Assembly (NCBI GenBank): GCA_007570785.1
Contig: ML661902.1
Span: 1,342,044 to 1,406,043, forward strand
Direction of reading: 5' to 3'
Origin: Antilocapra americana
Lineage: Eukaryota > Chordata > Mammalia > Artiodactyla > Antilocapridae
DNA length: 64,000 nucleotides
Position 1 is the stretch's first letter; every line of letters begins with the position of its first letter. The notes under the pieces are model-generated. The model was not told where the DNA came from. It did no database searches and saw only the letters and a list, made by a program, of their open reading frames with translations. Shown one piece after another: positions 24,108 to 34,974 of the stretch. The translations under genes were made by a program, and so were the position numbers.

Positions 24108-24660
24108 TTTTAAAAAAAATATTTATTTTTAATTGGAGGATAATTGCTTTACAATATTTGTTTTTCTGCATCAATATAAATCAGTCATAGGTATATGTGG
24201 GGCTTCCACAGTGGTTCAGTGGTAAAGAATCCACCTGCAATGTAGGAAACCTGGGTTCAATCCCTGGGTAGGGAAGGTCCCCTGGAGAAGGGAATGGCTA
24301 CCCACTCCAGTATTCTGGTCTGGAAAATTCCATGGACTGTATAGTTCATGGGGTCACAAAGAGTCAGACACGACTGAGTGACTTTCACATAGGTATACAT
24401 ATGTCCCCTTCCTTTTGAACCTCCCTCCCACCTCCTATCCTATCCCTCCTCTCTAGGTTGTCACAGAGCACCAGTATGAGCTCCCTGCATCTTACAGCAA
24501 ATCCCCACTGGCTCTCTATTCTGTATAGAATAATATATATGTTTCAGAGTTACTTTCTCAGTTCATCCTATCCTCTCTTTCCCCCACTGTGTCCACAAGT
24601 CTGTTCTTTATGTCTGCATCTCCACTGCAAAAGACACTTAAAATGTGTGTATTTTGTGGA
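24108..24660 (-). mobile_element. Old L1 3'UTR, minus strand, split by a SINE
   Basis: Antisense L1 3' end in two pieces, 24108-24197 (ttggaggataattgctttac) and 24388-24660 (ctccctcccacctcctatcc, ttgtcacagagcaccagt, ccacaagtctgttctttatg). Same lineage as 1-330 and 49.1 kb. Interrupted by a Bov-tA. Confidence 0.82.
24198..24387 (+). mobile_element. Bov-tA SINE inside an L1 3'UTR, TSD-flanked
   Basis: Sense Bov-tA (gggcttccacagtggttcag to agacacgactgagtgacttt). Direct repeat cataggtata at 24186-24195 and 24388-24397. It carries the shortened variant ccatggactgtatagttcat, which lacks the usual gaggagcctgg segment, like the SINE at 53.0 kb. Confidence 0.93.
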
Positions 24661-25178
24661 GATATTTGGCAGAGAAAAAAAATATGTACCCAATAAATGA
24701 TAACTTGTGGGGGAAGAACTTAACTTTTCAAGACAGCCATTTCCCATTTAGCAGCTTTTTAGCTATTAATCAGAAGGCACTTGATATGGTTCTCACCAAC
24801 AAGATTTGGGCAGAAAAGCCTTAAGATGTTTTCATTTTTGCTTCTTTGCCATAAAATTAAAACAAAGCACATGAGGATAAACCTTTGCTCTTGCATCACC
24901 CAACTGCCTTTCTGTGGGGATGTCAGTCATAGAACCTGGAAGTAGAACAGCCAGCATGTAATCCTAAACAACCAAAGTCTTATCCTAATAATGTGGAAAG
25001 ATAGGAGCCTGTATTCTTTATGGCATTGTTTGACTACTGTGCCATTCCTGGACTGTCTTTCCTGGTAATTCTTGTTATTGAATATATATAAACTCTTATT
25101 TAAGCTACTGTTAATCAGATTTTTAGGATTTTGTAGCTTAAAATATTGGTACTGAAAAAGCCTTCACAGTTACATTTT
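24661..25178. other. No recognised feature
   Basis: AT-rich, unique-looking; no gene or repeat identified. Confidence 0.35.
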
Positions 25179-25179
25179 C

Positions 25180-25352
25180 TGCACCAATGTCTTTCAGATT
25201 TTAGTATGCACTAGCATCACCTAAGGGCTTGCTACAACATGGATTGTTGGGCCCAGTAGGTCTGTGGTGACACCTGAGAATTTGCTTTTCTAAGTTTCCA
25301 GGTGATGCTGATACCAGTGGTCCAATGGCCATGCTCTGAGCACCATTACTCA
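25180..25352 (+). mobile_element. Probable MER-type hAT DNA element
   Basis: Reads gcactagcatcacctaaggg, then gggcccagtaggtctgtggt, then gagaatttgcttttctaagt, then ccaggtgatgctgatacca. This is the order found in small hAT-Charlie-derived mammalian elements of the MER20/MER3 kind. I am not sure which named family it is. Confidence 0.55.
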
Positions 25353-28300
25353 GAGGAATGATTTTTCGAAAATATAAATTTTAATATGACAATCATTTGT
25401 CTAAAATACATTAATACTATTATTCCTAAACATTTTCAAAACAAAAGCCAAACTCCTTGTAAAGACATCTAGATTACACTTCCGCATCTTTGTCTCTTGT
25501 ATCTCTTCAGGGTTGACCCTAGGTTCCCGATATCCAACTGTCTATAGTTCCCTGATGGCATCCTCTTCTCTGTAGCCATTATCCAACACATTTTCCCTCT
25601 CCCTAGAATATTCTTCTCTGTTATTTTCCTGACCCTTTTAACTAGTCTTTCAAGGCTTGGTCTTCATTTGGCTAAGTCATGGAGGTAAGTACCCTATACT
25701 GCAAGACAATCATTTATTTACTTTTCAGCCTCATCCATGTACTTTTCTTAAGAGTGGGGTCTATGGGATTCAGGCATTCACTTCCAAATCCAAGTGCAGC
25801 ACATAGGTGCTGAAACACAGGAAACTCAGTGAAAAGGCCTGCTGAATCAAGGACTATCTGTTGAAACATCCATAATAGTATGTATTTATGATACAGTTCT
25901 TTTCATATCCACAGGATGAAAAAGAACTTCGCTCTTTCTGTATAGATCTGTTTATTGTTTATAATAACACAATCTAATACTTTATTATAATCACTTTCAC
26001 CACATTTTTAAAATAATCTTGATGGATGACCTTTGAATACAGTCCTTTCAAGGGACAAAGTCCTTATTTTATCTCTCTCTCTCTTTTGATGCAACAGAAA
26101 CTGAAACTAGAAAATTCTCACAGAACAGATGCCCTTGCAATTGAAAAGCACTCTCTCTAATAATGCTTGGCATAATTTTTGTTAGGTTTGTATCTCTGGT
26201 ATAATTACATGATGATTTTAATGGAAATTATAAAGAAGTATTTTACAAAGGAATGGAATATTTTATGTGTAGTTATATGTAAATTTACTCTTATAAATAT
26301 GCAAGCTTTCTTTCTCACATGGGTATTTGCTTAAGGATCACTCTGATAAATGCAAACAAGCCTCATATTATTTATTAGAAGATTGCTGAGGTATATAACA
26401 GTAATTGTCATACCACTCTGTAGAATTCACTTCCAGAATCTGCTGTTGTTCCTATTGACTGATAATGAACAGTAAAAATTGCTATATTTATAAATCCTGT
26501 TGAGATATTAAAATATCTAAGTTTTTATTTTCTTCAGATGCATAAATCACTTTTTATGCGCATGTTGTTATTTACCAAGCTAATTTGCATTTCAAATGAG
26601 GCAAAAGCTCTACTTTGTAAAGTACGAATCCTGATAGTATCACTCATATCAGTGTTAATCTAATAATAGATAAGAGAAGACTAAAATATAAGTTTGATCT
26701 GTGGAACTTTGTATTGTATGATACAATAGAGCCTAAGAGAGATGTTCTACTACTGGCTGTGTTTTCACAATATTGTTTGAGGAATAAAAACATTAATGTC
26801 CATTTCACAAGATGTATCAATACAAGACTATTCTTTCCCTTATAAGCTAAATAGCAGCATTTCCATAAGAAAATTAAAACAACAAAAAAGTTTCAGTTCA
26901 GTCCATTTCAATTAATGTAAGACCACTTGTTGAGAGTCTTCTGCTTCATTAGCACTGTGTAAATAGTCTGGGAAGTACTTGAACGCATAGCTGCATAAAG
27001 ACATAAGGATAAACACTAAAACTGTTTTGCAAAGCTTAGTATTTTAGGCCAACTTCAGAAAATAGTGGCTCAGTTTCAGCCATGGCAAATGTCCATTGCT
27101 TATTTCTTTATTCTCTGTGCATCAAAATGTTTAATTATTCAAGAGATGTTCTTGGTTTCTAGGTGAAACTCAAGAAAGGGCATGACAGGTCCCTTGAGTG
27201 ATACTGAGATATTGTCGTAAGACTTTCTTTAAATGATTTAAATGATGAAATATGGTCAGAAAATGTTAGGATCTTAGATACATCCCAAGGCATACAAATC
27301 ATGTACTACTTAATTCTCTAGGAGAGACACTCTGGCTCCCTTTTTCTCCCTTTCATGGCATGATAGCATGTTGGAAAAATCAGGTACCAAGTTAACACCT
27401 GAGGCAGAGGAAATTCTAAATTCATTGTTGGTGTGGCTGGCACCATCTCTTCATGGCAGATAAATGCATGATACCTAGAATCAGGGTCTTCACCAGGGTA
27501 TCACCAATGAAGGCAGTCTCTCCAGACCCACTCTTGGTCTAAGTGTTTTCTTATACAAGTAGCCACCAGGGAGAGTGAGAAAAGTATATATGTACTTTGT
27601 TCTAGGAGGACCCATGGGTTTAATACATCTAGAAGCCTTTTCCAGTCACCAGGCAAATGAGACTGCTTTGCTCTCTGTCTCTGGTTACTAAATTAGCATT
27701 GACTTTTTATGTCACCACAGATATTTTAAACCTGTTTTATCTCCTTATAATACTGTAGATGGCACAAATCTCCTGTATAGATACCCTCCCTACTCTGACT
27801 GGGCTTTGACCCTGTGATTTGCTCTCGGAGGGTCACTCCCTCGACCCTCTTGATCTAGATACCCTTGGCCCCTTCACCCTTGGACCTACCTAATACTTTT
27901 GAAAATAAAATTTTGAGGCAAGGAAAAGAAAACAGGAAGAAAATTTTTGTTAAGTCCTAATTGTCTCTACCATATTAAAATTATAAGTATTCAGAAAAAA
28001 ATGTTTTAAAATCGATCCTTTGAGGACAACTTCAGCAGGAATGCAGGTTTCTCTCTGTTTCTCTATTATAGTTTTAATACTAACAAAATGTTGAGCAATG
28101 TTAGGAAGTACTAAAAACACAGTATTACCTGTAATTTCCATTTCAGGTTGGACTAAACAGAAGTAGATACAGTGAGGAGCCTTATTTCAATTAATTCACC
28201 CTTATTATCAATGATTATCCATTTCTAATGACCTAAATCTTGAGGTTCAGATAGATTCTAAATAGCTCTAGTTTCTTCAGATCCCATATATAGGGATAAT

Positions 28301-28755
28301 ACACATATTAAGATTGGTTTTATATGAAGGTGAATAGTACTTGAAAATATTTGATAATAGGTAGAAACACTGAAATACTCCTCAAAGTGCATAGGAAACA
28401 TTTTATCTTTAATTCTTCCATGAAGTGCTCTGCATTTCTGGCAAATATTGACACAGATAAGCTTCTTTTATTAATTCAACCAACACTGAATTTTCACTCT
28501 GTACTAATTAGGTAGTTCAGTGTAATGTGTCAGGTGCTATGATTCAGATGAGAGCAGTATTCTAGGAGGCGCATACAATCATGCCCTCGGGATATGATCA
28601 GGAGAGGCTCCCTGGAGCTCCTATGGGAGCATGCCTTGAAGGGAGTTAAGTGAAGACAGGGCATAGGGTCCAAAAGCATGACTACTCTCAAGCTTAAGAA
28701 CACACATTTGCAGAATCATAGGTCATTTGGATCTTAGTATTTGAGGTGGGGATTT
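25353..28755. other. Longest repeat-poor stretch of the window
   Basis: About 3.4 kb with no young repeat. A motif near 26580 (gctaatttgcatttcaaatg) contains the octamer ATTTGCAT. A short dyad gagggt...accctc lies at about 27828-27849. No coding frame or splice-bounded exon that I could defend. The 63-codon minus frame at 27950-28141 looks random. Confidence 0.4.
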
Positions 28756-29374
28756 GTGAAAGGCAGTATTCTAATGATATCCCCCCAAGATTGACCTTAG
28801 TTTTTCATCAAGCACTAATCTAGGTGCTGCCCAAAGAAACTCTGTCTATGTGACTAAAATTACATTCCTGAAAAGGGAGAAATTCTCTTGGGTTATTTAG
28901 AGCTGAGCAAATCTAATCACTTGAGCCATTGAGAGCAGGGAAATTTCCCAGCCAGAGTAAGAGAGGTGCAGCCAAGTGATGAGGCAGAACAGGAAGTAAG
29001 AGAGATTTGAGGTATAAGAAGGAATTGACCCAAGATTGCTGGCTTTGAAGAGGGACAACAGCCAGCGGGTGTGGATGGCCTCTAGAAGCTGAACATGACC
29101 TCCGCGAATCAGCAAGTAAAGGAGAACCTGAGTTCTACAGATGCAAGGAACTGAATACAACCAGTAATTTGAGTGAGCCTGGAAGTCAATTCTTCTCAGA
29201 GACTCCTGCTAAAAGCCCAATAGCCAAGACCTTATTTTTGTCCTTGTGAATCCAAGAGAAGAGAAAACAACCTAGTCAAATTTGTAACTGATGAGACTGT
29301 GCGATAATAAATCAGTATTGTTTTAAGCTGCTAAATTGTGGTAATTTGTTATGGCAGCGATAGGAAACTAATTC
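28756..29374 (+). mobile_element. MLT1-type MaLR LTR, plus strand
   Basis: The 3' part is diagnostic: ttttaagctgctaaattgtg, then gtaatttgttatggcagcga, then taggaaactaa, preceded by an ataataaatcagtattg poly(A)-signal block. Upstream sequence (cattcctgaaaagggagaaa, gagatttgaggtataagaag, atggcctctagaagctgaac) fits a full solo LTR of about 600 bp. No internal region, so a solo LTR. The minus frame at 28897-29160 is incidental. Confidence 0.8.
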
Positions 29375-29390
29375 AATAGTAATGGTGAAA

Positions 29391-29520
29391 GGGGCTCCCC
29401 CGGTGGTGGCTCAGCTCAGTAAAGAATCTGCCTGTAGTTCAGGATTTTGGATTTGATTTTTGGGTTGGGAAGATCCCCTCCAGTATTCTTGCCTGGTGAA
29501 TCCCATGGACAGAGGAGCCT
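29391..29520 (+). mobile_element. Internally deleted Bov-tA SINE
   Basis: Head ggggctcccccggtggtggctc and later agtattcttgcctggtgaat, but the segment between agatcccctc and cagtattc is lost, and the 3' tail stops at cagaggagcc. Inserted between an MLT1 LTR and a MER5A. Confidence 0.85.
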
Positions 29521-29535
29521 CACAAAGCCTAGAAA

Positions 29536-29768
29536 CAGTGATTCTTAACAGGGCAGGATATTGTCCTACAGAGAATGTCGGCAACAGCTAGAGATAATTT
29601 TGTTTATCACAGCAAATGGAGTATGGGGAGAGACGGGGTGGTGTTTGCTAAAAACACTTGGGAGGTAATGGCCAGGGATGCTACTAAAATTTTATAATAC
29701 ACAGAAAAGCCACCACAACAGAGTATTATGTGGCCCAAAACATCAATTGTCAAGGTTGAGAAATCCTG
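29536..29768 (+). mobile_element. MER5A-type hAT-Charlie DNA element
   Basis: Terminal sequence cagtgattcttaac at the left and ggttgagaaatcctg at the right form the inverted-end pair of MER5A. Inside are gccagggatgctactaaaat and gccaccacaacagagtatta, then tggcccaaaacatcaattgt. Near full length, non-autonomous, inactive. Confidence 0.85.
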
Positions 29769-30350
29769 AATGAGAAGTAAGCAAGCACTTGCTGGATCGT
29801 CAAAGGTCTTAAATATATTGATCCTATGGAGTTTGCACTTTTGCTTCAAGGCTACGACAGCCATGGAAGGGTGTTTTGTGTTATTTTCTCCCCAAACTAG
29901 ATAGGGAATATGTTAAATACCTTTGTTGGAAAAAAGGCACCAAGCAAGACCAAGATAATTATTAGAAGCGGTTCTGATATTTAGCAAACATCAACTAAAA
30001 AAGTAGCTAATAGATTAAATCACAGCAAACTTCTTTGCTTCTGGTCTAACAAAAATAATTATTTGTCTAGGCAAGTGGTCACTTAAAAAGTAACAATAAT
30101 TGCCAAAGAGATGATTTACAATGATGAGTCATTATTAAAACTGGAAGTCTAATGATATTTTTGAAAAATATTTGAAAGAAAACACCAGAAGGAAGCTTTC
30201 ACCTAATTAATTTCCTGTGTCTTTATCTTTGTGAAGATGGCTCATCATATTAGTATCACATAAAATCCTCTGCTTTGTTAGTTCACTGTATAATTAGGCT
30301 ATTGAATATCTACTTGTTTTAAATCCCTTTGTCAGTCTTTTATAAATATA
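29769..30350. other. No recognised feature
   Basis: AT-rich unique-looking DNA. Confidence 0.35.
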
Positions 30351-30351
30351 T

Positions 30352-30470
30352 AGAATAATTGCTGGATCCTATAGTTAACGACTATCGTTTACATTTGTCA
30401 GAAACTGCCAAACTGTTTTCCATAGTATCCCATTTTGCATTCCCATCAGCAATGAATCTTCTAGTGTTTT
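30352..30470 (-). mobile_element. Ancient L1 ORF2 scrap, minus strand
   Basis: The phrases gaataattgctggatcctat, aaactgccaaactgttttcc and tgcattcccatcagcaatga are antisense L1 ORF2 C-terminal sequence of an old lineage. Confidence 0.65.
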
Positions 30471-30806
30471 TTTGTTTGCTTGTTTGTTTCATTTATCTGC
30501 AGCTTGCATTCCCTGGACGAGCCTGAAATTTTGTTGATCCTGTGTGTGCCTTAAAAACATCAGGAGTAAAATATAAATTCTCTTTTCTCTCCCTAATAAA
30601 ACCCACAAACAAATTAGCATATTTTATATTGGTAAGGATGATTGATAAGAATAATTCAAAAGTTCTGACTGTATGGGAGCTTACTAACATTCTTAAAATT
30701 TCAGTTGAAATTCTAATATAAAAATATATGAACTATATATTCACTTAGTATATGCTTGACCTAACTTGTCCCAGACTGATTTTCCCTCTTTTAAAAGAAT
30801 GGCTCC

Positions 30807-32632
30807 CTTTTTAATTGGGTTGTTTATTTTTCTAGAATGGAGCTGCAGGAGTTGTTTGTAAATTTTTGAGATTAATTGTTTGTCTGTTGCTTCATTGGCT
30901 ATTATTTTCTCCCATTCTGAAGGCTGTCTTTTCACCTTGCTTATAGTTTCCTTTGTTGTGCAAAAGCTTTTAATTTTAATTAGGTCCCATTTGTTTATTC
31001 GTGTTTTTATTTCCAATATTCTGGGAGGTGGGTCATGGAGTATCCCACTTTGGGTTATGGCAGAGAGTGTTTTGCCTATGTTATCCTCTAGGAGTTTTAT
31101 AGTTTCTGGTCTTATGCTTAGATCTTTGATCCATTTTGAGTTTATCTTTGTGTATGGTGTTAGAAAGTGATCTAGTTTCATTCTTTTACAAGTGGCTGTC
31201 CAGTTTTCCCAGCACCACTTGTTAAAGAGGTTGTCTTTTCTCCATTGTATATTCTTGCCTCCTTTGTCAAAGATAAGGTGTCCATAGATGCATGGATTTA
31301 TCTCTGGGCTTTCTATTCTGTTCCATTGATCTATGTTTCTGTCTTTGTGCCAGTACCATACTGTCTTAATGACTGTGGATTTGTAGTATAGCCTAAAGTC
31401 AGGTAGGTTGATTCCGCCAGTTCCATTCTTCTTTCTCAAGATTGCTTTGGCTATACGAGGTTTTTTGTATTTCCATACAAATTGAGAAATTATTTGTTCT
31501 AATTCTTTGAAGAAGACCTCTGGTAGCTTGATAGGAATTGCATTGAATCTATAGATTGCTTTAGGTAGTATACTCATTTTCACTATATTGATTCTTCCAA
31601 TCCATGAGCACGGTACATTTCTCCATCTGTTTGTGTCCTCCTTGATTTCTTTCATCAGTGTTCTATAGTTTTCTATATACAAGTCTTTTGATTCTTTAGG
31701 TAGAAATACTCCTAAGTATTTTATTCTTTTTGTTTCGATGGTGAATGGGATTGTTTCCTTAATTTCTCTTTCTGATTTCTCACTGTTAGTGTATAGGAAT
31801 GCCAGGGATTTCTGTGTGTTGATTTTGTATCCTGAAACTTTGCTATATTCACTGATTAGCTCTAGTAATTTTCTCGTAGAGTCTTTAGGGTTTTCAATAT
31901 AGAGGATCATGTCATCTGCAAACAGAGAGAGTTTTACTTCTTCTTTTCCAATCTGGATTCCTTTGATTTCTTTATCTGCTCTGATTGCTGTGGCCAAAAC
32001 TTCCAAAACTATGTTGAATAGTAGTGGTGAGAGTGGGCACCCTTGTCTTGTCCCTGATTTCAGGGGGAATGCTTCCAGTTTTTCACCATTGAGGATAATG
32101 TTTGCTGTGGGTTTGTCATATATAGCTTTTATTATGTTGAGGTATGTTCCTTCTATTCCTGCTTTTTGGAGGGTTTTTATCATAAATGGATGTTGAATTT
32201 TGTCAAAGGCTTTCTCTGCATCTATTGAGATAATCATGTGATTTTTATTTTTTAATTTGTTAATGTGGTGTATTACATTGATCGATTTACAAATATTGAA
32301 GAATCCTTGCATCCCTGGGATAAAGCCTACTTGATCATGATGTATATGATCTTTTTGATGTGTTGTTGGATTCTATTTGCTAGAATTTTGTTGAGGATTT
32401 TTGCATCTAAGTTCATCAGTGATATTGGCCTGTAGTTTTCTTTTTTTGTGGCATCTTTGCCGGGTTTTGGAATTAGGGTGATGGAGGCCTCATAGAATGA
32501 GTTTGGAAGTTTACCTTCGTCTGCAATTTTCTGGAAGAGTTTGAGTAGAATAGGTGTTAGCTCTTCTCTAAATTTTTGGTAGAATTCAGCTGTGAAGCCA
32601 TCTGGTCCTGGGCTTTTGTTTTTTGGAAGACA
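30807..32632 (-). pseudogene. L1 ORF2 reverse-transcriptase segment (inverted arm)
   Basis: ORF2p is the L1 endonuclease/reverse transcriptase. The minus strand carries 103 codons (32327-32638, opening with [18 protein letters not shown]) and then 523 codons (30741-32312) in a second frame, joined by one frameshift near 32330. The second part holds the RT core: [31 protein letters not shown], and the catalytic FADD at 31911-31922, intact. It then runs through [16 protein letters not shown] and [17 protein letters not shown] to the inversion point. The N-terminal endonuclease is absent because of 5' truncation. The RT core is unusually complete, but the copy cannot move on its own. Confidence 0.93.
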
Positions 32633-33255
32633 ACCCAATTAAAAAGTGGGCCAAAGAACTTAACAGACATTTCTCCAAAGAAGATATAAAAATGGCTAAC
32701 AAACACATGAAAAGATGCTCAACATCACTCATTATCAGAGAAATGCAAATCAAAACCACAATGAGGTACCACTTTACACCAGTCAGAATGGCTGCCATCC
32801 AAAAGTCTACAAGCAATAAATGCTGGAGAGGATGTGGAGAAAAGGGAACCCTCTTACACTGTTGGTGGGAATGCAAACTAGTACAGCCACTATGGAAAAC
32901 AGTGTGGAGGTTCCTTAAAAAGCTGCAAATAGACCTGCCATATGACCCGGCAATCCCACTGCTGGGCATATACACCGAGGAAACCAGAATTGAAAGTGCC
33001 ACGTGCACCCCAATGTTCATCGCTGCATTGTTTACAATAGCCAGGACATGGAAGCAACCTAGATGCCCATCAACTGACGAATGGATAAGAAAGCTGTGGT
33101 ATATATACACAATGGAATATTACTCAGCATTAAAAAAAAATTCATCTGAAGCAATTCTACTCAGATGGACGAAACTGGAGCCAATTATCCAGAGTGAAGT
33201 AAGCCAGAAGCAAAAACAACAATACAGTATATTAACACATATATATGGAATTTAG
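32633..33255 (+). pseudogene. L1 ORF2 C-terminal segment (direct arm)
   Basis: An uninterrupted frame of about 207 codons reading [18 protein letters not shown], then the Cys/His block [18 protein letters not shown] (C-x3-C-x7-H-x4-C, the ORF2p C-terminal motif), then [19 protein letters not shown] and [19 protein letters not shown], ending at the ORF2 stop 33253-33255. It continues exactly where the inverted arm stops. As it is separated from its RT domain by the inversion, it has no independent function. Confidence 0.93.
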
Positions 33256-33555
33256 AAAGACAGTAATGAGAACCCAACATGGGAGACAACAAAAGGAACG
33301 CAGATGTATAGAATAGACTCGTGGACTTTGTGGATGAGGGTAAGGGTGGGATGATATGGGAGAAGGGCATTGAAGCATGTTAATTGTCATGTGTCTAATC
33401 AATCGCCAGCCCAGGATTGATGCTCGGGACTGGTGCAGCGAGATTTTCCGGGGGGGAGGGAGGAGGGAGGGGGGACCCGGAGGGGAAGCATATGTAAACC
33501 CATGGTGATATCATGACAATGTATGGCAAAAACAATAATAAAAAAATAAATAAAT
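33256..33555 (+). other. L1 3'UTR with G-tract and A-rich tail
   Basis: Runs from the ORF2 stop to the tail. It contains a G-rich stretch at 33450-33474 with runs G7, G3, G3 and G6 separated by 1-4 bases, a strong candidate for a G-quadruplex. The tail is an imperfect (AAAT)n. The equivalent place in the 18.8-kb copy is the assembly gap. Confidence 0.85.
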
Positions 33556-33707
33556 AAAAGAATGGCTCCTACTGAACTGTCCTTCCTGATTATTATATTA
33601 CATTATTTTTGAGTTATTACATTTCTCAGTTAATCATGCCGTATTATCAACGGAGCATACAGACCTTCTCTCTTGTTTTTACTGATTCTTTACTTTGTGT
33701 GCACACT

Positions 33708-33836
33708 CATGCATGCTCAGTTGCTAAGTTGTGTCCAACTCTGCAACCTCGTGGACTGCAGCCTACCAAGCTCCTCTGTCCATGGACTTTTCTAAGCAAG
33801 AACACTGGAGTGCATTGCCATTTCCTTCTGCAGTTA
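33708..33836 (-). mobile_element. Bov-A/Bov-tA SINE fragment, minus strand
   Basis: Antisense: gctcagttgctaagttgtgt, ggactgcagcctaccaagct, ggagtgcattgccatttcct; stops at cttctgcag with the tRNA-like head missing. Confidence 0.88.
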
Positions 33837-33950
33837 GTCTGTGTGGTTCATGTTTGCTCTAGGTACTTCTAATTCCTGTAAATAGTGTACACTTATACAT
33901 CGCATTCTTTTTTTTCTCACTTAACACTCTGTTTCTAAGCTCTCCCTGCA

Positions 33951-33999
33951 GGCCTCGGGTCCTAGAGTCGGACACGGCTGAGTGACTGTCGCACACAGT
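33951..33999 (+). mobile_element. 49-bp SINE 3' stub with its own 12-bp TSD
   Basis: Only the last part of a Bov SINE is present (agagtcggacacggctgagt), flanked by gctctccctgca at 33939-33950 and 34000-34011. The perfect repeat shows a complete, extremely 5'-truncated insertion event. Confidence 0.85.
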
Positions 34000-34011
34000 G
34001 CTCTCCCTGCA

Positions 34012-34329
34012 TGCATCCACCACGTCTCACGTCTCTCCCAGGGCTGTCACTGCCCCAGTGAGGAACACCCAGCTTATCTCCTCCCACTTCCCGTTATGCC
34101 AACAATGCCGCTGAGACACCTTCATAAATAAAAATGTACGATTATTTGTCTCAGCATGCAGAGCAGACCAGTGATTTCTCTGGGATATGAAGCAAAAATT
34201 CACAAATATAAGATGGCCATCTTATACATGTGACTAAAAAACATCAGCGGTCTCTACTGAATGTACGCTCTGGTTCATGAGCCACAACAGTGGTGTCATC
34301 AGCTCTCTGGTTTTGTTGGCCTTTTACCT
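34012..34329. other. Unrecognised sequence, locally GC-richer
   Basis: Contains several CpG sites near 34018-34110. No gene, exon or named repeat identified. Confidence 0.35.
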
Positions 34330-34775
34330 GTGAAATAACACATTGTAATTTAAATGTATTTATCTGATTATTCATGACTTTGAACATTTCTTCACGTGTG
34401 TGTGTGTGTTTGATTTGGGGATTTCCTTTTATGTAAATTGCCTAGTCATAGTTTTTGCCTACTTTTCTATTACTGTTGTTTTCTATTCCTTGTTAATTTG
34501 TAGGAATTTCTTGTATACTATATATTAACCTTTTGTAAATGTTATACATGCAAAACATCTTTCCTGTTTTACCTTCTGTATATCGACTTTGTCCAAAAAT
34601 ACCTTCATTGACTAGAAAGCCTTAACACTGATTTCATAAAATTCATCTCTTCCTCCCCCACGGCATGGTTTATATTTTTATTTTTTGTCATTTACTGACC
34701 TTAGGTCTCAAAGATACTTGCCCACATTTTACTCTATTAAATTCATAATTTTGCCTTTCAAACATACAAACTTTT
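34330..34775 (-). mobile_element. Ancient L1 ORF2 fragment, minus strand
   Basis: The stretch ttcatgactttgaacatttc, then gtaaattgcctagtcatagt, then gtaggaatttcttgtatact, matches the antisense layout of old L1 ORF2. Strongly diverged. The retroposed LTR fragment was inserted at its right edge. Confidence 0.6.
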
Positions 34776-34795
34776 AATTAACTTTTTAAATTTCA

Positions 34796-34967
34796 TTGGT
34801 GCGCCACCACCTGTATGCATGACCCTTACAGTGATTGGCCAAACTCCCGGAATGCCCCGTTTGAAACCCCCACGCCATTTGCCTTCCCGCGCTGTTTGTC
34901 TATATAAGCTCGCCCTTCAGCTCAATAAAACGGAACTGCTTTGACAGAAAAAAATAATAATAATAAT
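34796..34967 (+). mobile_element. Retroposed endogenous-retrovirus LTR transcript end (U3-R-poly(A))
   Basis: This 172-bp insert is flanked by a perfect 20-bp direct repeat, aattaactttttaaatttca, at 34776-34795 and 34968-34987. Its content is LTR-like: an inverted CCAAT box (gattggcc, 34833-34840), a TATA box (tatataa, 34901-34907), and a poly(A) signal (aataaa, 34924-34929) about 18 nt before an A-run that becomes (AAT)n. It is GC-rich against an AT-rich surround. The order U3-R-poly(A), without U5 and with a long TSD, indicates the 3' end of a proviral mRNA copied in trans by the L1 machinery, not a solo LTR left by integrase, which would give a 4-6 bp TSD. The virus family cannot be named from this piece. 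It encodes nothing. Confidence 0.85.
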
Positions 34968-34974
34968 AATTAAC

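Larger units (their letters stand above)
30807..33555 (+). mobile_element. Young L1 with 5' inversion (twin priming), 14-bp TSD
   Basis: A single L1 insertion of about 2.75 kb. The 3' portion 32633-33555 is in plus orientation and ends in an A-rich tail (acaataataaaaaaataaat). The upstream portion 30807-32632 is inverted. The whole is flanked by aaaagaatggctcc at 30793-30806 and 33556-33569. At the inversion the block caacccaattaaaaag occurs at the end of both arms. This is the known product of twin priming during L1 target-primed reverse transcription. Low divergence, relatively recent. Confidence 0.95.

Noticed and set aside
32586..33110. 174-codon minus-strand open frame over the L1 direct arm
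   Set aside because: Antisense shadow of the L1 ORF2 C-terminus.
34796..34967. Solo LTR left by normal proviral recombination
   Set aside because: The 20-bp duplication, missing U5 and poly(A) end at the cleavage site do not fit an integrase-made solo LTR.
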